Of a stretch of 60,000 nucleotides of DNA, positions 1 to 14,224 are shown one piece after another; the first letter of the stretch is position 1; every line of letters starts with the position of its first letter. The notes beneath the pieces are model-generated. The model did no database searches, was not told the origin of the DNA, and saw nothing but the letters and a program-made list of their open reading frames with translations. This DNA is from Tubiluchus corallicola (Eukaryota; Priapulida; Priapulimorpha; Priapulimorphida; Tubiluchidae). The translations under genes and the position numbers were made by a program. The stretch lies in the NCBI GenBank assembly GCA_030141605.1, contig JAQGDQ010000033.1:498001-558000 (forward strand), written 5' to 3'.

Positions 1-736
1 GCTTTAACGAATCAGCTTCCTCGTATACTTAATGGTACCCTACCTGTAGTCGTTATGACTGTGCATGTAACGCGTTTACTACGTTTTTGTTTACTGACAT
101 AGCCAAGTCAAATCAGTAAGTAGAAAGATTACCATAATTAGTAAATGATGATTATTATTAACCAATAGTCAACTAATTTAAATTTTAACGGTGAAAGAAA
201 ACCGTCTGTTGAAAGGTGTTAGAAAGACGATACCACTGTATATGTTTTTTCTTGAAATAAGGCATCTGCCATCCTGGATAATTGAGTTTTCCTTTTCCTA
301 GTTTTTCATTCTCGTCTGCTGGTCAACATTTATTACTGGTACTAAATGGTAGTTTGCGTATAACAGTGTGTTTTATTGTTTAACTGATTCATGCCAATTT
401 ATAACCTGAAAGCGCTTTGAAAAAGCAGTGTAGTGACAAAGTTTTTGTGTAATATGGATGTGGTTGATAGTAGAATTCTTGGTAATACATTTCAATATCA
501 TTTATTGTAACAACACATTTAGGCGTGTTTCTTGAATTTACGTGAGTATTGAAAAACGCTATTTAAAACAGCATTAAGCGCTAGAGAAGCAAATTTCTCA
601 CTCCCACGTAAGTGATTTTGTTATGTAAAAACATATTGTGGTTTTGGCTTCATGTTTTTATTCACTTATTTCTGTTACCTAATTTGTAAATAACTATGCA
701 AAAGTGTGGTGTCATTAGTTAAAACCATGTTCATAC

Positions 737-1263
737 TAGAGATGCACCAACTTAATTGGTTTTTGTGAATATTGGGCATTTTTTAGTAATTGGTATTTGG
801 CCAGTTATTGTAAATAATATTTAGTCGAGATGGCGGCGCAGAAATTTTTCTGTTTGCATGCTGTTGTTGAAAACAGTAGTGTCCGACAAGCGCGTAATCA
901 CATGCTTTGTTTCATCTGCTGTTTGTTAACGTTTGTTTCATCATTAATTTTTTAAACTATAAAAAATTATTAAGGATGGCAACAAACAAAACCAGTAGAG
1001 TGTGGAGTGTTTTTAAAATAAAAGTTGTTAATGAGAATTAAGTAAATAAAGAAAACATGGCAATGAGTTGGTGTTTTTGCCTGCCATTCAAAATCAAGTT
1101 TCAATAGTGAATTAAATTTTTTTACAGATTGTACAAACTTAAAACACAGGGTATAGCAATGATCTACCAATTTTAAATAATCAGTGAATTAATCAGTAAT
1201 CGGCCGATTAGTATTAGTATCGGTATTAGTTAATCAGTAAATTCCACAATTAGTGCACCTCTA
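737..1263. mobile_element. Decayed hAT-like DNA transposon fragment
   Basis: The ends form imperfect inverted repeats: TAGAGATGCACCA at 737-749 and, read on the minus strand, TAGAGGTGCACTA at 1263-1251 (11 of 13 match). Such ends are typical of hAT elements. Near 976 the plus strand reads MATNKTSRVWSVFKIK and, after a stop, further residues with a C-x-C pair. This resembles the start of a BED zinc finger (S-x-V-W-x-x-F), the DNA-binding domain of hAT transposases. No matching 8-base target duplication is visible, so the copy is old or truncated. Confidence 0.55.
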
Positions 1264-4200
1264 CCCAGTGCCTAAATGAGAAAAACACTCAGTGGTGTAC
1301 TGTTTACATTTCTCTGAGGGAGGATGTATACTCATTCATATATTTTATATTTATTGTGTCGAAGATGGTATAAAGATTGTGATGTAGAGTAATGATGTAG
1401 AATAGAGAAGATGATTATCCTTGATAATGTGCTGCATTAAGTATGCCCTGCCATCCAGTTTGCAGAGTGCCAAACTGTTTAAAAACATTGGATTTTAACA
1501 GTGTTAAGTCAGTACAAATCAATTGAACTGCTTATGGTAAATAATGATTAACCCATTTGGCTAATTGCTAATGAGTTGAAAAAAGAAGACCTGAAAAACT
1601 GCGAATTCTAAATTGGGAACTTGAATTCGAGATCTTGCAATTAGAACTAAAATTGAACTGAATTGAAGACCAGCTAATATGATTAATTATATAAAAAGGT
1701 CTGCATATGCCTTGGTTATGTTATCAAAGGTTCCATTTCCAGTTACAAGCTAATCTATTAAATTTCACATGCCTCACATTCACAATGGTACAAGACTGTT
1801 GACATAAAAATCTAGCAGTGCAGTACAAACACACAATTTGAAGAATTTTAGTGTTCTCGGTAATTGACATTATTCAGCAATGTAATTTGTTATCAAAGTT
1901 AATTCTACAGACAAGTACTTCTGTTATACAGTTTGTTAGAAATGAATAAAGAATGGAATATGGCCATCAGCATCTTTAACAGTCAGTAACTTACAACAAG
2001 AAAAAATAACTGGAAATGTAACTTGGAATTTTCTCTGCTACTTTGTGTAAATCTTAATATTCTGCCTTAATGACTTTTTAGGAAATGTTTCAAATGTCCC
2101 ACTGCTCATTTTCTGTTTAACTCTCAACGTCTAGGAAACAATCTTGAACCCCAAAAAATCGTTTACATATTTTGCTTTCTTTATTGAATGAGTGCAGTGA
2201 TGCTATAAAAATAATATTATCATTATAGCTTGACACCTAAACGGTCTTAAAGTACACAATATTCAATAGCAAAGCAGTGATTTATTGATTTTGAATAGCG
2301 CATTAATTTTATCAGTTGATTAAAATAATTTCAACTTCTTCCTCCATTGAAATAACAGTTTATTCTTACCTAGAACATTAGAAACAAAATTAGGAACCAA
2401 TTTTAAGTAGAAATATAAAATGTAAAAACAAAAAGGTCAATTTGGTCATGCTTGATTTATATACATCTTATCATCCCTATAAGTAAGCTATTGCTTAAAT
2501 TAAATAATTAATATTCACTTAAATTTGTATGTAGTAAATAACTACTATTTTAGTGCTCCATGGGTGCAGAGATGAGTAAAGTGCTAAATATGTTAAAACT
2601 GAAATGCCAGTGATACAAACTATGCTTTAATACTCTTTCTGAACTCAGCATTTTTCTTATAAAATGTGATGACTTTATACTATCAGGCTATTCAGATGAA
2701 ACATGTTTCATTCGGTTACTACTGTTTCTGCTATGCAACTTGAACAAAAAAATCATTTTAGTTTATAAACGAAATATAATGTGCTACAATTCCTGCAAAG
2801 TAACTTACTGCTAATATGTGGGCACGATTGCTGTGAAATTACTGTACCGCTGTTTTAATAGGGTGAGGTTCTGGGTGCATTTGCATTAATATTAGCAAAC
2901 TGTGTAGACAGTTGTGCTTGAAACTGTGATTTAAATGTTTTGTAACCTTAGTAATATTGTATTAACAAACGAAAGATGGACAACACTTTAAAGGCCTCTT
3001 CAGCTTGTGTTTCAGCCGTAGCAATATGTAAAAATTATATGAGAGAATTATCTCTTCTTGGATGAAATAAATAGGTTTCTTTTGAACAATTGGATATGTG
3101 AAATAATCTATGTTCAGAAAAAAGTATTCTTGAATATAAGAACTAAAACTCATACTATCCCATTTATACACTAAAACTGGTAGCATTTTCATAGAGCTCT
3201 ATTTAGCTTGAATAGTGTTAATGTCAGTAAAAAAAGGTTACCAAATGATAATTTTTTATCCTGTGTTCAATTGTTCAAACATCAAGTCTTTATTATTTCT
3301 TTTGTAGCTGTTATGGGAAAAGCAATAAATTGAGTTCTAGCCATTTTTGACAATGTTTCCTTTGATTTATACATTAATATAAGTTATGAGCGCAATTTAT
3401 TTTCAGTTCGTAGATTTAATTTTTCACTCTGTGCCATTATGGGTGTCATATATGGTCGTTTGTAATGATATCTGACTTTCAAAATATCTTCTATTTTGCT
3501 TGTAGTAAATCACTGTCTTTCTTAATCAATATCCTGGACTTTAGGTTAAGTGTTGGGACTTATCACTTCCAAACCGTAACTGAACGTTTAAATTTTGATA
3601 TATTACCTATAAACCCCTTAACTTGGTCATCTAGCTGAAAGTTACGCAACACTTTGTTTGTCTGGTTAACTAGCTAGTCGACATTTGGTTTTGCTGCTCA
3701 AGTTTGCCCGCTTGATGACCCAACCTACTCTAGTAGTGTTTTCAAAATAAATGTAAGATTTGTGTAATCGAATTGCAACTTTTCAGGCTGAATTGTTGCT
3801 TTACATGCAATTTATGTAATGAGATCGTTCAATTTATGTGATAACGTAATCAGGATGTAATCTAATGTGTAACGGAGAAGACACATCATCCTGAAATTAA
3901 GGTTTTAAGTTAAGTGAATTCTGTATTATGCAAGTGGAAATATTGTACATTATTCTACAATGGACTTTAGGTGTACAACATCCCACTAACTTAAACAGAA
4001 TTGTATGCTTAGAATGACACTTTTGCTTTTTATTGACTAGCTGATTTATTAGATAGTATTTGCCCCAGACACTGTTAAGCTCTTTGACTACCATGGCAAA
4101 TTGAGATTTCCAAACTCCAGTGTGAAGTACCCAAAATATATTTTCTTTTTCTTTGTGCAATATTTTATAATTATATTACAAATCTCGTAATTTTAATATA

Positions 4201-4740
4201 GCCATGTTCTTATTTATTCTGTTCTATGTTATCTTTATCTGGATTTATAATAATAAACACAGTTTTTGGGAGGAGTGTAGTCTGAATGTCTGCGTATGGA
4301 AAATATTGTTGTTATTATGATTAATCATCCAAAATATGAAAAAGAATAACAATTCCAAAATAGATTATTAATAATATTATGCGTATATAATTTATGTTTG
4401 CCATAAATCATATGGGGCCCATATTAAGTTTTTTACACTGTTTGCCTCTTTACACACTAAAATCCAATACTCAACAACAGGTAGCTTGGAATCGCTTAGC
4501 TCACCTTTAAGAACAGTCCTGCATGAGATGATGAATGGAGTGCATCCATGTTTATTAGATGTTTGTCGTCTTTTAGATAAATAACAGTGGACTCTGGGCT
4601 TATAACTGTCCATAAATGTCCCAGCAGTTGATCATCTGTTTACTGGCCCAACATCTCGGCTATATGTTGTGACCACTCACATATTATTTTGTTGAATTAC
4701 TCTTCGTTCTTTATCACTAAAAACGTCGTACTATGAATTG

Positions 4741-4800
4741 AATAGCTGAGTGGTTATGAAATGTGCTTGGCTAAAAAGTTGAGAAATGCCTGGTTAGTAA
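4741..4800 (+). repeat. Possible tRNA-derived SINE head
   Basis: TAGCTGAGTGG at 4744-4754 matches the RNA polymerase III A box (TRGCNNAGNGG) exactly, followed by TGCTTGGCTAAAAAG as in a serine or leucine tRNA arm. The B box is not convincing, so this would be a degraded copy. Confidence 0.25.
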
Positions 4801-6347
4801 ATGGATGTGTGACCACCAACAAAACTGATTTTATACTTCAGCTATTTCTTTGGTTTCATCAGAAAGTATGCCACTTGTCATGACTAAGGCAACTCTGTCG
4901 TATATATTTCTAGAGTTTGGCTAACTGTTATACATATACCATTACGGTTTGAATGCATGTTAATTATGTGACCTTAATGTGAATTTAATAATCACTGAAA
5001 TTTCTGTATGGGTAAAGAATTCCATGTGCCCTGCAAATATATCCTACATATTTTGTTAATAACTTCACAGTATTTTTAAATTTAGTAATATGCCAAGCTT
5101 TTTTGGCAAGAGCACTGTAAATGAATGTTCTACTAAACTTAATTTAGTAATTGAGGAACCTAGAGCATATAAATGCAGCTGTGAGGTGTAATAAATAAAG
5201 TTGCAATAAAACAATGCTGTGTTGGGTGGTCTAAGAAAAAAATTAACTAATGCTGTAAATTAGTTATCAGTTGTGTTAATAATTTCTAAGAATGAGCATC
5301 ACTTTTTATTTCACAGATTAGTGAGTCTATATGAGGAAGTCGTTTTATTCTGTCTGCCTGAATATAAAAGTAATTTCTAGATTCAGTAATTTCAGTGAAA
5401 ACACCGAGTCAGCTCTGGAATAAATCTTGATGTGTATGATTCTCTTCATACGAATAAAGAAGTAACTAATTTTTAAACTTATATGGGTTTAGCAATAGAC
5501 AGCCAATTTGAACTTCCACATCATCGTTTTAACAAAGCATTTTGAATAAATGTGTGGGTGTTCATTACAGATGTAATTAAGTTCTTATCCCTTTGCAGAA
5601 GATACTGTGTGTAATTGTCATAATTATCAGTTATGTGAATTTGCATAATAATTACGCATGAATAATTACATAATCTTTACAACAAAATTTATAACAGCAA
5701 AAGAAGTAAAGCATGGCCACACAGTAACAAAGCAGGTTTAAAATAGGTGTTATTCCTGTGTCAACAGAAAGTACATGTGGGTATTAGAAGATAATGTACA
5801 ATTCAAAAATACATTTGGTATGTCTTTTTAGCTTTCTGTTTTGCAACTGTGGGGCTTTAAAGACTGATCATACCCAGTGTGGCAATTTAAATTTGTAGCT
5901 ACTGTTGAATTTTTCTGCTGTTCTTTCTATATACGCCAAAAAATGTTGTACAAACATTTTTTTACAAAATTCTGACATCTCTTATGCAGGGAACAGCACT
6001 TTCAAATGGCGTCCGACATGACTGATAATTTTGCTGAGTGGTAAAAATGGCACATAGTTATTTTGATGCAATTGATTTCGATAATAAAACTAGAAGGTGC
6101 TCAGTAGGAAGCAGCTGTCCACCAAAGCCGAACAGTCTTAAAGTTATTCGTCTGATTCTTTTAATTAAAAAACGTAAAACAAAAATAAACAAGCAAATGT
6201 ACAAAATTGTACCTCTATTGGTATTACATAGATTAGCGAAAGACTCACAAAATATTTTGTTCATTAAAATAATAGAATTATAATCAATAATTCACAAATG
6301 TTTATCTACTTTTCTTTAAGCATTAATTCTGGCGATGGTAATAGACT

Positions 6348-6349
<2 letters not shown>

Positions 6350-6394
<45 letters not shown>
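6350..6394. repeat. (AT)n microsatellite
   Basis: About 22 uninterrupted AT dinucleotides. Confidence 0.95.
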
Positions 6395-6398
<4 letters not shown>

Positions 6399-9300
6399 TT
6401 ACATACCAAGTCAGCTTATTGTAATAATAAGCTATACACATTAATAAGCAAAGGTTATAGACAGCGTTACACAGTTTTACAAGCGAGAATTTCTTGAAAT
6501 GGAACCTGGAACTAACTCGTAGTTCTTTGTTCTGATGGAGATAATAAAAAAGTATTAAACACTACCTCTGAGGCACAAAGTGCTTCACGAATATTTTTTT
6601 GTTTGGTCAAGTTTTGCGAAAAAAGAACCAGCAAAAAAAATGCCCATTTTGGCACCTTATATCCGTCTTCTCCACAAAGTTTCTTGGAAAGATGTTTATT
6701 AGGAAATTTTTGCATAATATGCTTTCAGCTGTAACAGACAAAAACAAACAAACAGCTTACTTCCTTGGCAGAAGTAAAAATAACTAGAATAAATATTCCC
6801 CATAGTAATCCTACCACTAAACTCATATTTTACTAGATGTGTCTTTTTTCTTGTGCCATTGTTTTCATGTAATATTTTTACTGGTGCCATTTTTACCTAT
6901 TTTTCCATCTGTACGATTTTTTCCTGTTCATTTTTACTTACACTCGATAATTCCATGTAATATATCAATTACTTATGCAACAGAACAAACTCGTGCTACT
7001 ACTGACATTGTCAATGTTGTGGTTATGTAACCCTCCCGGCTGTAAAGAATGCCATATTAGGTCAACTATTATTTATCTTATGGCTGTTGGTTGTAGTCAA
7101 GAAAGAGGGTACAGTCATTTGGAAGAGTTAGTAAATAACACAACTACAGAAGAGCAATCAATACCTAGGTTTAATTGCATTAAGAAAATATGTACGATGT
7201 GTGGTATGTGCTTCTTCCGGAGTAGCTACTATGTGGTTTGGTTTCAAACTTCGTGTTATGTATATCAATTGTTTTCCTTTATGTACATCTTTAATAACTA
7301 TCCGTATTTACTTTGCTACTTTATTGAAAAATGCTGTCAAGATACATGATTTTTGGACTTTGTATCCTCAGTATTTAACTGTCCTTCTATTCTCGGAAGC
7401 AGCTGTTTATGTCTTTAGGTGCACATACCTGAGACCTAGATTAATATGCTAAGTGTTAGTGTTGCTACTTTTAGTACATTTGCACCGTGTATTATTTACC
7501 TGCACCGTGTACTGTGAACGCTAGCGATTAATTTAACTAAACAGTTGTCTCATTAGGTCACATTAGCTATAACAAAATCACATGGGTGAACAAGTCTGAC
7601 GCTGGTCATTTCGAAATTTATTAATGTGTTTGTATGAGTATGATACGCTTTCTGAATATCTCATTGGAGCGATTACACCCCATCATCCTTTCACTAGAAA
7701 TACTGAGTTCTGTAGCGTAAGTTGCACCAATATTCTGCTGGAACCCACTCCCGGATTGTAAATTTAAACCTTTTAGAGATGAACAAACTGTCTTGAATGA
7801 CGTTTGCACGGGTTTTTACTCAGCACCTGATTTCCTTGGCCTAGACACGCCACTTTATGGTCAACTATCGGCTGTGCCTTTAGCTTGTCAATAATTTTGA
7901 AGCACATACTGAGAGACAGTGTTACTTTGAAAAGGATCGCTTCTGCGGACGGGCGTGTTGCGTAATGACTTCAACTTGTGAAAATGTGACTTCGTCATTT
8001 CTATATCGTCATTTCTTGATTTTTGGATCTGCGTGTTGATAAATCTAATTAGTATCGTCATTAACGTTACAAGTCATCAATGAGAATGGAACTGAAATAA
8101 TTATATATGCGAACTGTGTATAGTGCCACAGCGTGCTATTATAATGATTTTTATGACGATGATTGTGCACTAATCTAAATGAATGTTTAACTAATCAGAA
8201 TAGAAGCCATGATTACGAACGAATTGTGTACTAAGACTGTGTGTCCACTTCACAAGGTATCTTTATATTAGAGCATTTGAATCATTATGTCCACCCAAGC
8301 AGAAACATTTAATTAAAAACGCAAAAAAAGGGTTTGGCTATAAACCATTTTCTGGAATTCCATTTAGGTTTATAATTATATAAAAAACCTAGAAAACATT
8401 TTTTATTATATTACGGCAATTTTACTGTGTATCTACGTAAAATTAAACTTTACAAGCTTCTTATTTTCAAATGCTGTTGTTTATACATTCATAGCAAAAA
8501 ATGTTGGTAGCTTTCTGAGTAGCATTCATTTTGTGAGACTAATGACTTTGTTTATTCAGCTACCGTGCATGCAGATTTCACGTTGTTTTATAAAGCCTGA
8601 TTTTTTTAAATACGCCAAGTAGGCCTACAAAATATCAGAATTCTATCACTAAAGTGATAATAGAAAAAAAGCTTTTTGCTCTCAGTTGCTTAAATTTATG
8701 TATACGCGATATTCGGCATTTGCGGGCTTTATTGTTTATACTTGTTGATAATGTAAATTTACGTGGCAGTGTTTATTAGCTGAATGCCTTACCTAGCAAC
8801 AAAGACAGATTTGTAGGACAGATTAAACTGAACGGAAATTAAGATTCCAGGATTATAGTTTATTTCGTTACATGTGTCGAAGCTATTGGGCATTTGTTCC
8901 TGTAAGAAGGCTTAGTGCAAACATTTCTATTTAATTGCGGATCGTTGTGTAACTGTGGCAGCACGTAGCTACTGTCAGTCTTATGCATGGATTTTTTAGA
9001 AAAGGAAAATAACATATTACATTGCATGTGAATGGCCAAAGGAGGATTCCAGTTGCTACGAGAAATTCATTGTTCTATAATAACACAACATTTTTACAGC
9101 AAATATTCATTTCTGTACCATTTTTTTGCCCCGAAGTTTATTAAATTACTTTTCTTGCATTTCTTCTTCTCTATATTCAGTAGGCTTAAATTAATCTAAG
9201 ATGTACAGTGATAATAAAATGTGGCTGATCGCTTGCGTTGCAAAGTTAGATTATATAGTATAAGTAGCATGCCAGAAACAGTTACCGTAGGCGTTTAAGT

Positions 9301-10125
9301 TTTTAAAATATTTGTCTCTAATACGTTATAAGTGCTTTGTTACAACAAATACGTTACAACATTTCAAAAAATAAATTTCAATTTGTGAAAATAACTGTAT
9401 TAAAAAAATCTAGAAATTCTTTTGCGTTTCCGACAAACTACTGTCCGATAATTGGACATGAAAATGATCTGTTTTGTGCAGTTTATATTTGCTTTGTATG
9501 ATTACATTTTGTTATTGGCATTTTATTTCTAACCCATTTTTTCGTTTTTTTTTGGTTTATTTTTATTTTGAAAACAGAAATTTTAAGGTACGCACAGATC
9601 TTCGGTTCGTACATTTAGTAATTCCAATGTTTGTTTATTGGCGTTACTCCCATAAGGCTCTATGTTTATCATTTTGTCAGATAATTATTTTTTGCATTAA
9701 TCTTCACTGTAAAACTGTTGTCGTCAAATTCTGGACGATCCGCAGATTTTTATGTGCTGGTCGTACTCCCTCTTCCCCCAATGTTGTACGTACGTTTAGA
9801 TCTGTAGATAATCATGTTACAGCATAAGCAGATTTGATTATTTGTGGATGAGGGTTATTTATAATATCGTGTGTACAAGCACCCTGCATACTGAAGAGCT
9901 GTGCTGCCAAGGTCAAATCCTCCTGAAAGTCTGAAACTATCACGGAACTATTTTATAGCAAAGTAAAACTGGAAAATGCCCAGTATTATACAAAATTTAA
10001 TGAGGCTTTATTCAGCTGTGATGGCTCATTGAAACTGATTAAAGTTAGTGTCTTGTGTCTTATTATTTATTTCTCAAAATAATTTTTTTATTTAAAAAAT
10101 ATCAATAAATGTCTCATATATTACA

Positions 10126-10127
<2 letters not shown>

Positions 10128-10169
<42 letters not shown>
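10128..10169. repeat. (TA)n microsatellite
   Basis: About 20 uninterrupted TA dinucleotides, about 470 bases upstream of the first recognised exon. Confidence 0.95.
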
Positions 10170-10172
<3 letters not shown>

Positions 10173-10287
10173 TATAATTTACCTATTTCCTGGTATGAAG
10201 AACACTGTAACCTAAAGTCAAAATATAAGGGTTTTTTAGTTTGTAAGCTTCACAAAAAATTGCAGGATTTGATATGAAGCATATATC

Positions 10288-10338
10288 TGTGTGTGTGTGT
10301 GTGCGTGCGTGCGTGCGTGAGAGTGTGTGTGTGAGAGT
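10288..10338. repeat. GT-rich compound microsatellite
   Basis: (GT)n changing to (GCGT)n and back to (GT)n, about 50 bases. Such alternating purine-pyrimidine runs can form Z-DNA. Confidence 0.9.
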
Positions 10339-10638
10339 ATGTCTAAGTGTTACATTATTTAGCGTTATTTGCATTAAATGGTGTAACTTTAGGTCTATGT
10401 TTTTATTCAGTGTAAACTATCGTGTAAACTAAAAACTGATAGACTGGATGAATTGATAACGTCATAACTGAGAACATTCTAGATACTACAAATTCTGCAT
10501 GAAAAAAACATATTTGTACAAGTTCTCTTTCATGAGTCTTAATTAACGTGTGGTGTATTGAGTAATTTTAGAGTTTTTATAGATTATTATAGAGGTGTTT
10601 AGTAATTATTTACAGAAAATTTGCTTGTTTATTTTCAG

Positions 10639-10662
10639 CTGTCTGTGAAGCTGACAGTGGAG
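10639..10662 (+). other. 5'UTR part of first coding exon
   Basis: These 24 bases lie between a convincing splice acceptor ending at 10638 and the receptor start codon. They imply a spliced leader exon upstream, which I could not locate. Confidence 0.5.
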
Positions 10663-10744
10663 ATGGCTCTGCGGATCTACGTGTTTGCTTGCATTGTTTT
10701 GAGCGTTTTGTGCAGAATCGAACCAAACAGTGGATTTCCTGGAG
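10663..10744 (+). CDS. dome: dome-like exon 1: start codon and signal peptide
   Basis: The ATG at 10663 sits in a favourable context (purine at -3, G at +4) and opens a hydrophobic stretch typical of a signal peptide (MALRIYVFACIVLSVLC), followed by a short spacer. The donor follows at 10745 (GTAGGC) and leaves phase 1. A good acceptor (polypyrimidine tract plus CAG) ends at 10638, 24 bases before the ATG, so this exon probably begins at 10639 with a short 5'UTR piece, and at least one non-coding exon lies upstream. Confidence 0.75.
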
Positions 10745-13700
10745 GTAGGCTGACTACATGCACATTCATGTTTCTTTATTAAATCCTGGAGTTGGTTAAA
10801 TTTTCAACTATTTCATTATTAGATTCAGTTAAATACCTGGATACTATTGTATTGTATGCAGAAACACTGCACAAGTCCTAAAACATGCATAATTACATGT
10901 GTAGTATTTAGTGAATACTGACGACAAATTCACAACAGTCGGAAACATCATGTAGCTCTGGCTTATTCGGTAAACCAAAAAAGCGTTGATTTAACTTCCA
11001 CTTATAGGTTCTCATCTTGTCTTACCAGGTACCACATCACCTTTTAAATCAGGCAAGTGTATGTTAATATCTGTTACCTTACCAATTACCACATCGCCTG
11101 TTAAATCAGACAACTGTATGCTAATATCTCTTTGATTGTTGTTGTTGTTGTTGTTCATTTCATTTTCTCAAAGCAGCTATTCCAGTTCGCAAGCACCGTT
11201 CGCTGAGAGTCATATCTGTCTCGCACATGGTGAACCTACAGCGTCAATTCTGCCTAGGTTTGAGTAAACATTTACTAGTCTTGTTTGCACGCACCAGCGA
11301 GCGAGTGGGTCCACGATGTTTTTTTTCAAGGTCTTGCACTCGCTGGGTTCTTAAGATGAACTTATCATATACAGCACAGATCTTGTTCTCAATATGTGTA
11401 CCCTGTGCTTGCACTCGTGCTATTTCTGGGGCACCATAAACTGATGAGGAATATGATGCCTGCTATTGGTTGGCCTGTGAAAAAATCATAACATTATCGT
11501 TTACAAGTGGTGGGCTTGTAACCACATTGCAACACAATGTCGGGCGAAAACGGAAAGGGGAAGGCACAAAACAAAAAAATGTAATAGACTCACAGTCCAC
11601 ATGAAATCGTCACTGACGCAAATGAATACACTGTAATTCTTGTGTTTCCGAAATTGAGGTCGAAGGTCAAGTCCGCAGGGGATTCATTTACCTACAGTAT
11701 AGTCAGAATAACTAAATGAAATTGACTTAATAGTATTCAGGATTTTAGTCGACATTTTCTTTGAGATAAGTTCCTTCTTCATATTCTGCACACGTAGGCG
11801 TGTTTCTTTCTACCACCGCGCATTTCTAAAATTTTAAAAGTAATTTAAGCCGAGCAAATAACGTATCATTAACCAGAGTTTTTAGTAACGCTATTTCCTG
11901 ATTTTTGATATTTAATATCGAATGCCTTTACAACATAGTTCATTTAGCCGATAATTCATATATTGAAATTTTCGCGAGCATAGGAATAAGAATTAATAAA
12001 TCAAGGTAAAAAAAGTCGCAGAAAAAACTCACAGGAATAAAGAAATATCCCTAACCCTAACCTTAATTTTAGCCGAAATTAATTGTGACCTTTTTCTGTA
12101 ACTTTTTCCTAGCCAAAATTGTGACTTATTTCCAAGACTTTTTTCCTGTGACTTAATTACCGATTACCGAATTAATTGCCTTTTTGCGGTTCTGTTAACA
12201 CTGTGAAACAAAAATATCTAAAATTATCGACTTCTATGTTTTCAAATCCGAAATATTTTCAGCGAACAGAATAGAGTACTCGAGTAAACCAGGCCATTGA
12301 CGTCATTCGATAATTAAAATGTCGTTTTGATTTAAACTTGTGGACTGAGTGAATACACCTACGCGCGACTGAATGTAAGAAAGCTTAAACACCCCGACGT
12401 TTTACTTAGCACTAAATCTTGTGACTTATATTGTATATAAAACATTATATGATTTTTTTCACAAAATCTCTTAGACGGTGCTGACGTAATATAATATATT
12501 TTTACCAAAACGAACCTTTGAGAAAGTTTATCAGTTATATGAAAATTTCCATGTATTTCAGCGACAAGTGCAGAATGCAGTAATAGTTAGCACTGATATA
12601 AAAATGTGCACATGCAGTAAAGCATTATTTATAAAAGAATTAGTTTGTTATAATTTGAGGTATATTGTGCATATTTCATGAGAGTAATTCATATTTCAAA
12701 TATAGTTGCAAACGTACGTTTTTCGCATAGCGCTTTTCTTAAATACGCTGAATTTTTAATTTTTTTCAACTATATTTTGGGATGTTTTGGATCAATTTAT
12801 GTAATAGATGTTAGTCATATGTTAAGTACAGTAGCTGTGACCACGAATAGTTTTTGTCAGCTATTTGTTAGTTCAGCTTTTGCCTGTTTTTTGTTTATTG
12901 TCTAACACTGCTTTTATGAGTTTTTCTCCTCTCTGGTTTCCCCTTGGGGTGTCATACGTAGTCTCTTTGGGCAGATAAAAATGTAGCATTTTTCCTCGGT
13001 TTGTTTTAGAAATTTTGCTCCACTTACAGTGTATCGTGTTTGGTCTGCCATGTTAGAAACTAATTTACCATGTCATCAAAATGATTAAGCCAAAATTAAA
13101 GTTCTACTCTTATTGTGTAATCACTTAACCATGGCCTAAAACTTGTGACAGTTTATCACATTGGTTTTACCTCACATCTTACATATATTTTATATACTTA
13201 TGTGCTATTATCTGCGGTGATATCATCGATGGATTCCCCCCAGTTTTTTGCGTTTTTATGGCGAAATTGTCAGTTGTATTAATCTTTAACTCATATAAGA
13301 TAACAATTTTTTATGTATTGTACATGTCACGTTTGTTGAACATCGATATCGATATAGTAAATACTGCAACTAGACAAACTGCAAAGAACCAACCTTGATG
13401 TGCTTCGACAATCACTCCAGTGCCCCAGGCAAATACTATACACACATTTCCTAGTACTGCTTTGAAACTTAAACTTGGTATGTTAAACAGCCCTGCGATT
13501 GAATCTTCTCTTAACTTTTACCTAATCTAATCCTTATCATGAAAAATTCCTTTAGCTAATGAAATTCAGTATGATATTATAAAAACAAGTGTACTAACAC
13601 TGTGATAGTGTGATACTAAATATGCTTTATTATATCACTTACAGGTGTAAAAAAAACGAAGGTTATTAGGCTGCTTTTCAAACTACTTGGCTATGTTGAC

Positions 13701-14147
13701 GGCTCATTAACAGTAACGGCAAAACCTACTTGTTGATGATCACGACTACGACGACGGCACATTGCCGATGACGACTAAGATAATAAAGGCCTACTGTTTT
13801 TCATATAATTGTAGCTAAATACTCTAAATCTTGTGCCTCCTCTTTACGCTTGAGAGACGTTGTGTTTTTCGACTTTTTTCTGCATGCTTTTTCATCCACT
13901 ACTTCGCATGCAGATAGCTGCTGAAAGTGGTGCCACGACGTCATGAAATTTGCAAATAAATGCTTTATGATCCAGCCTGGAGCCACTCTAAAATACCATT
14001 CCTGCTTGTGCGTGCCCAGGCTATACATCACATTGCAATTATATTTTTCTTATATGGGAAAATTAAGCTCACTTTCTACATGCAGATAATAAAACTAGAG
14101 CTTTATTAAACTTTGCACGCACCTATCTGATATATATATATATATAT

Positions 14148-14224
<77 letters not shown>

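Larger units (their letters stand above)
1..10638. other. Non-coding region upstream of the dome-like start codon
   Basis: AT-rich sequence with stop codons in all frames at short spacing. It contains a decayed hAT-like element (737-1263), a possible tRNA-like SINE head near 4744, and TA and GT microsatellites near 6.35, 10.13 and 10.29 kb. The leader exon and promoter of the receptor could lie here, but I see no feature strong enough to place them. Confidence 0.6.

Noticed and set aside
6975-7349. 124-codon plus-strand open frame with a hydrophobic start and several cysteines
   Set aside because: Composition follows the AT-rich background, there is no domain, splice partner or conserved motif, and overlapping frames are open too. 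Most likely chance.
12049-12062. CCCTAACCCTAACC, telomere-like
   Set aside because: Only two units, not the arthropod TTAGG type, inside intron 1; compatible with chance.
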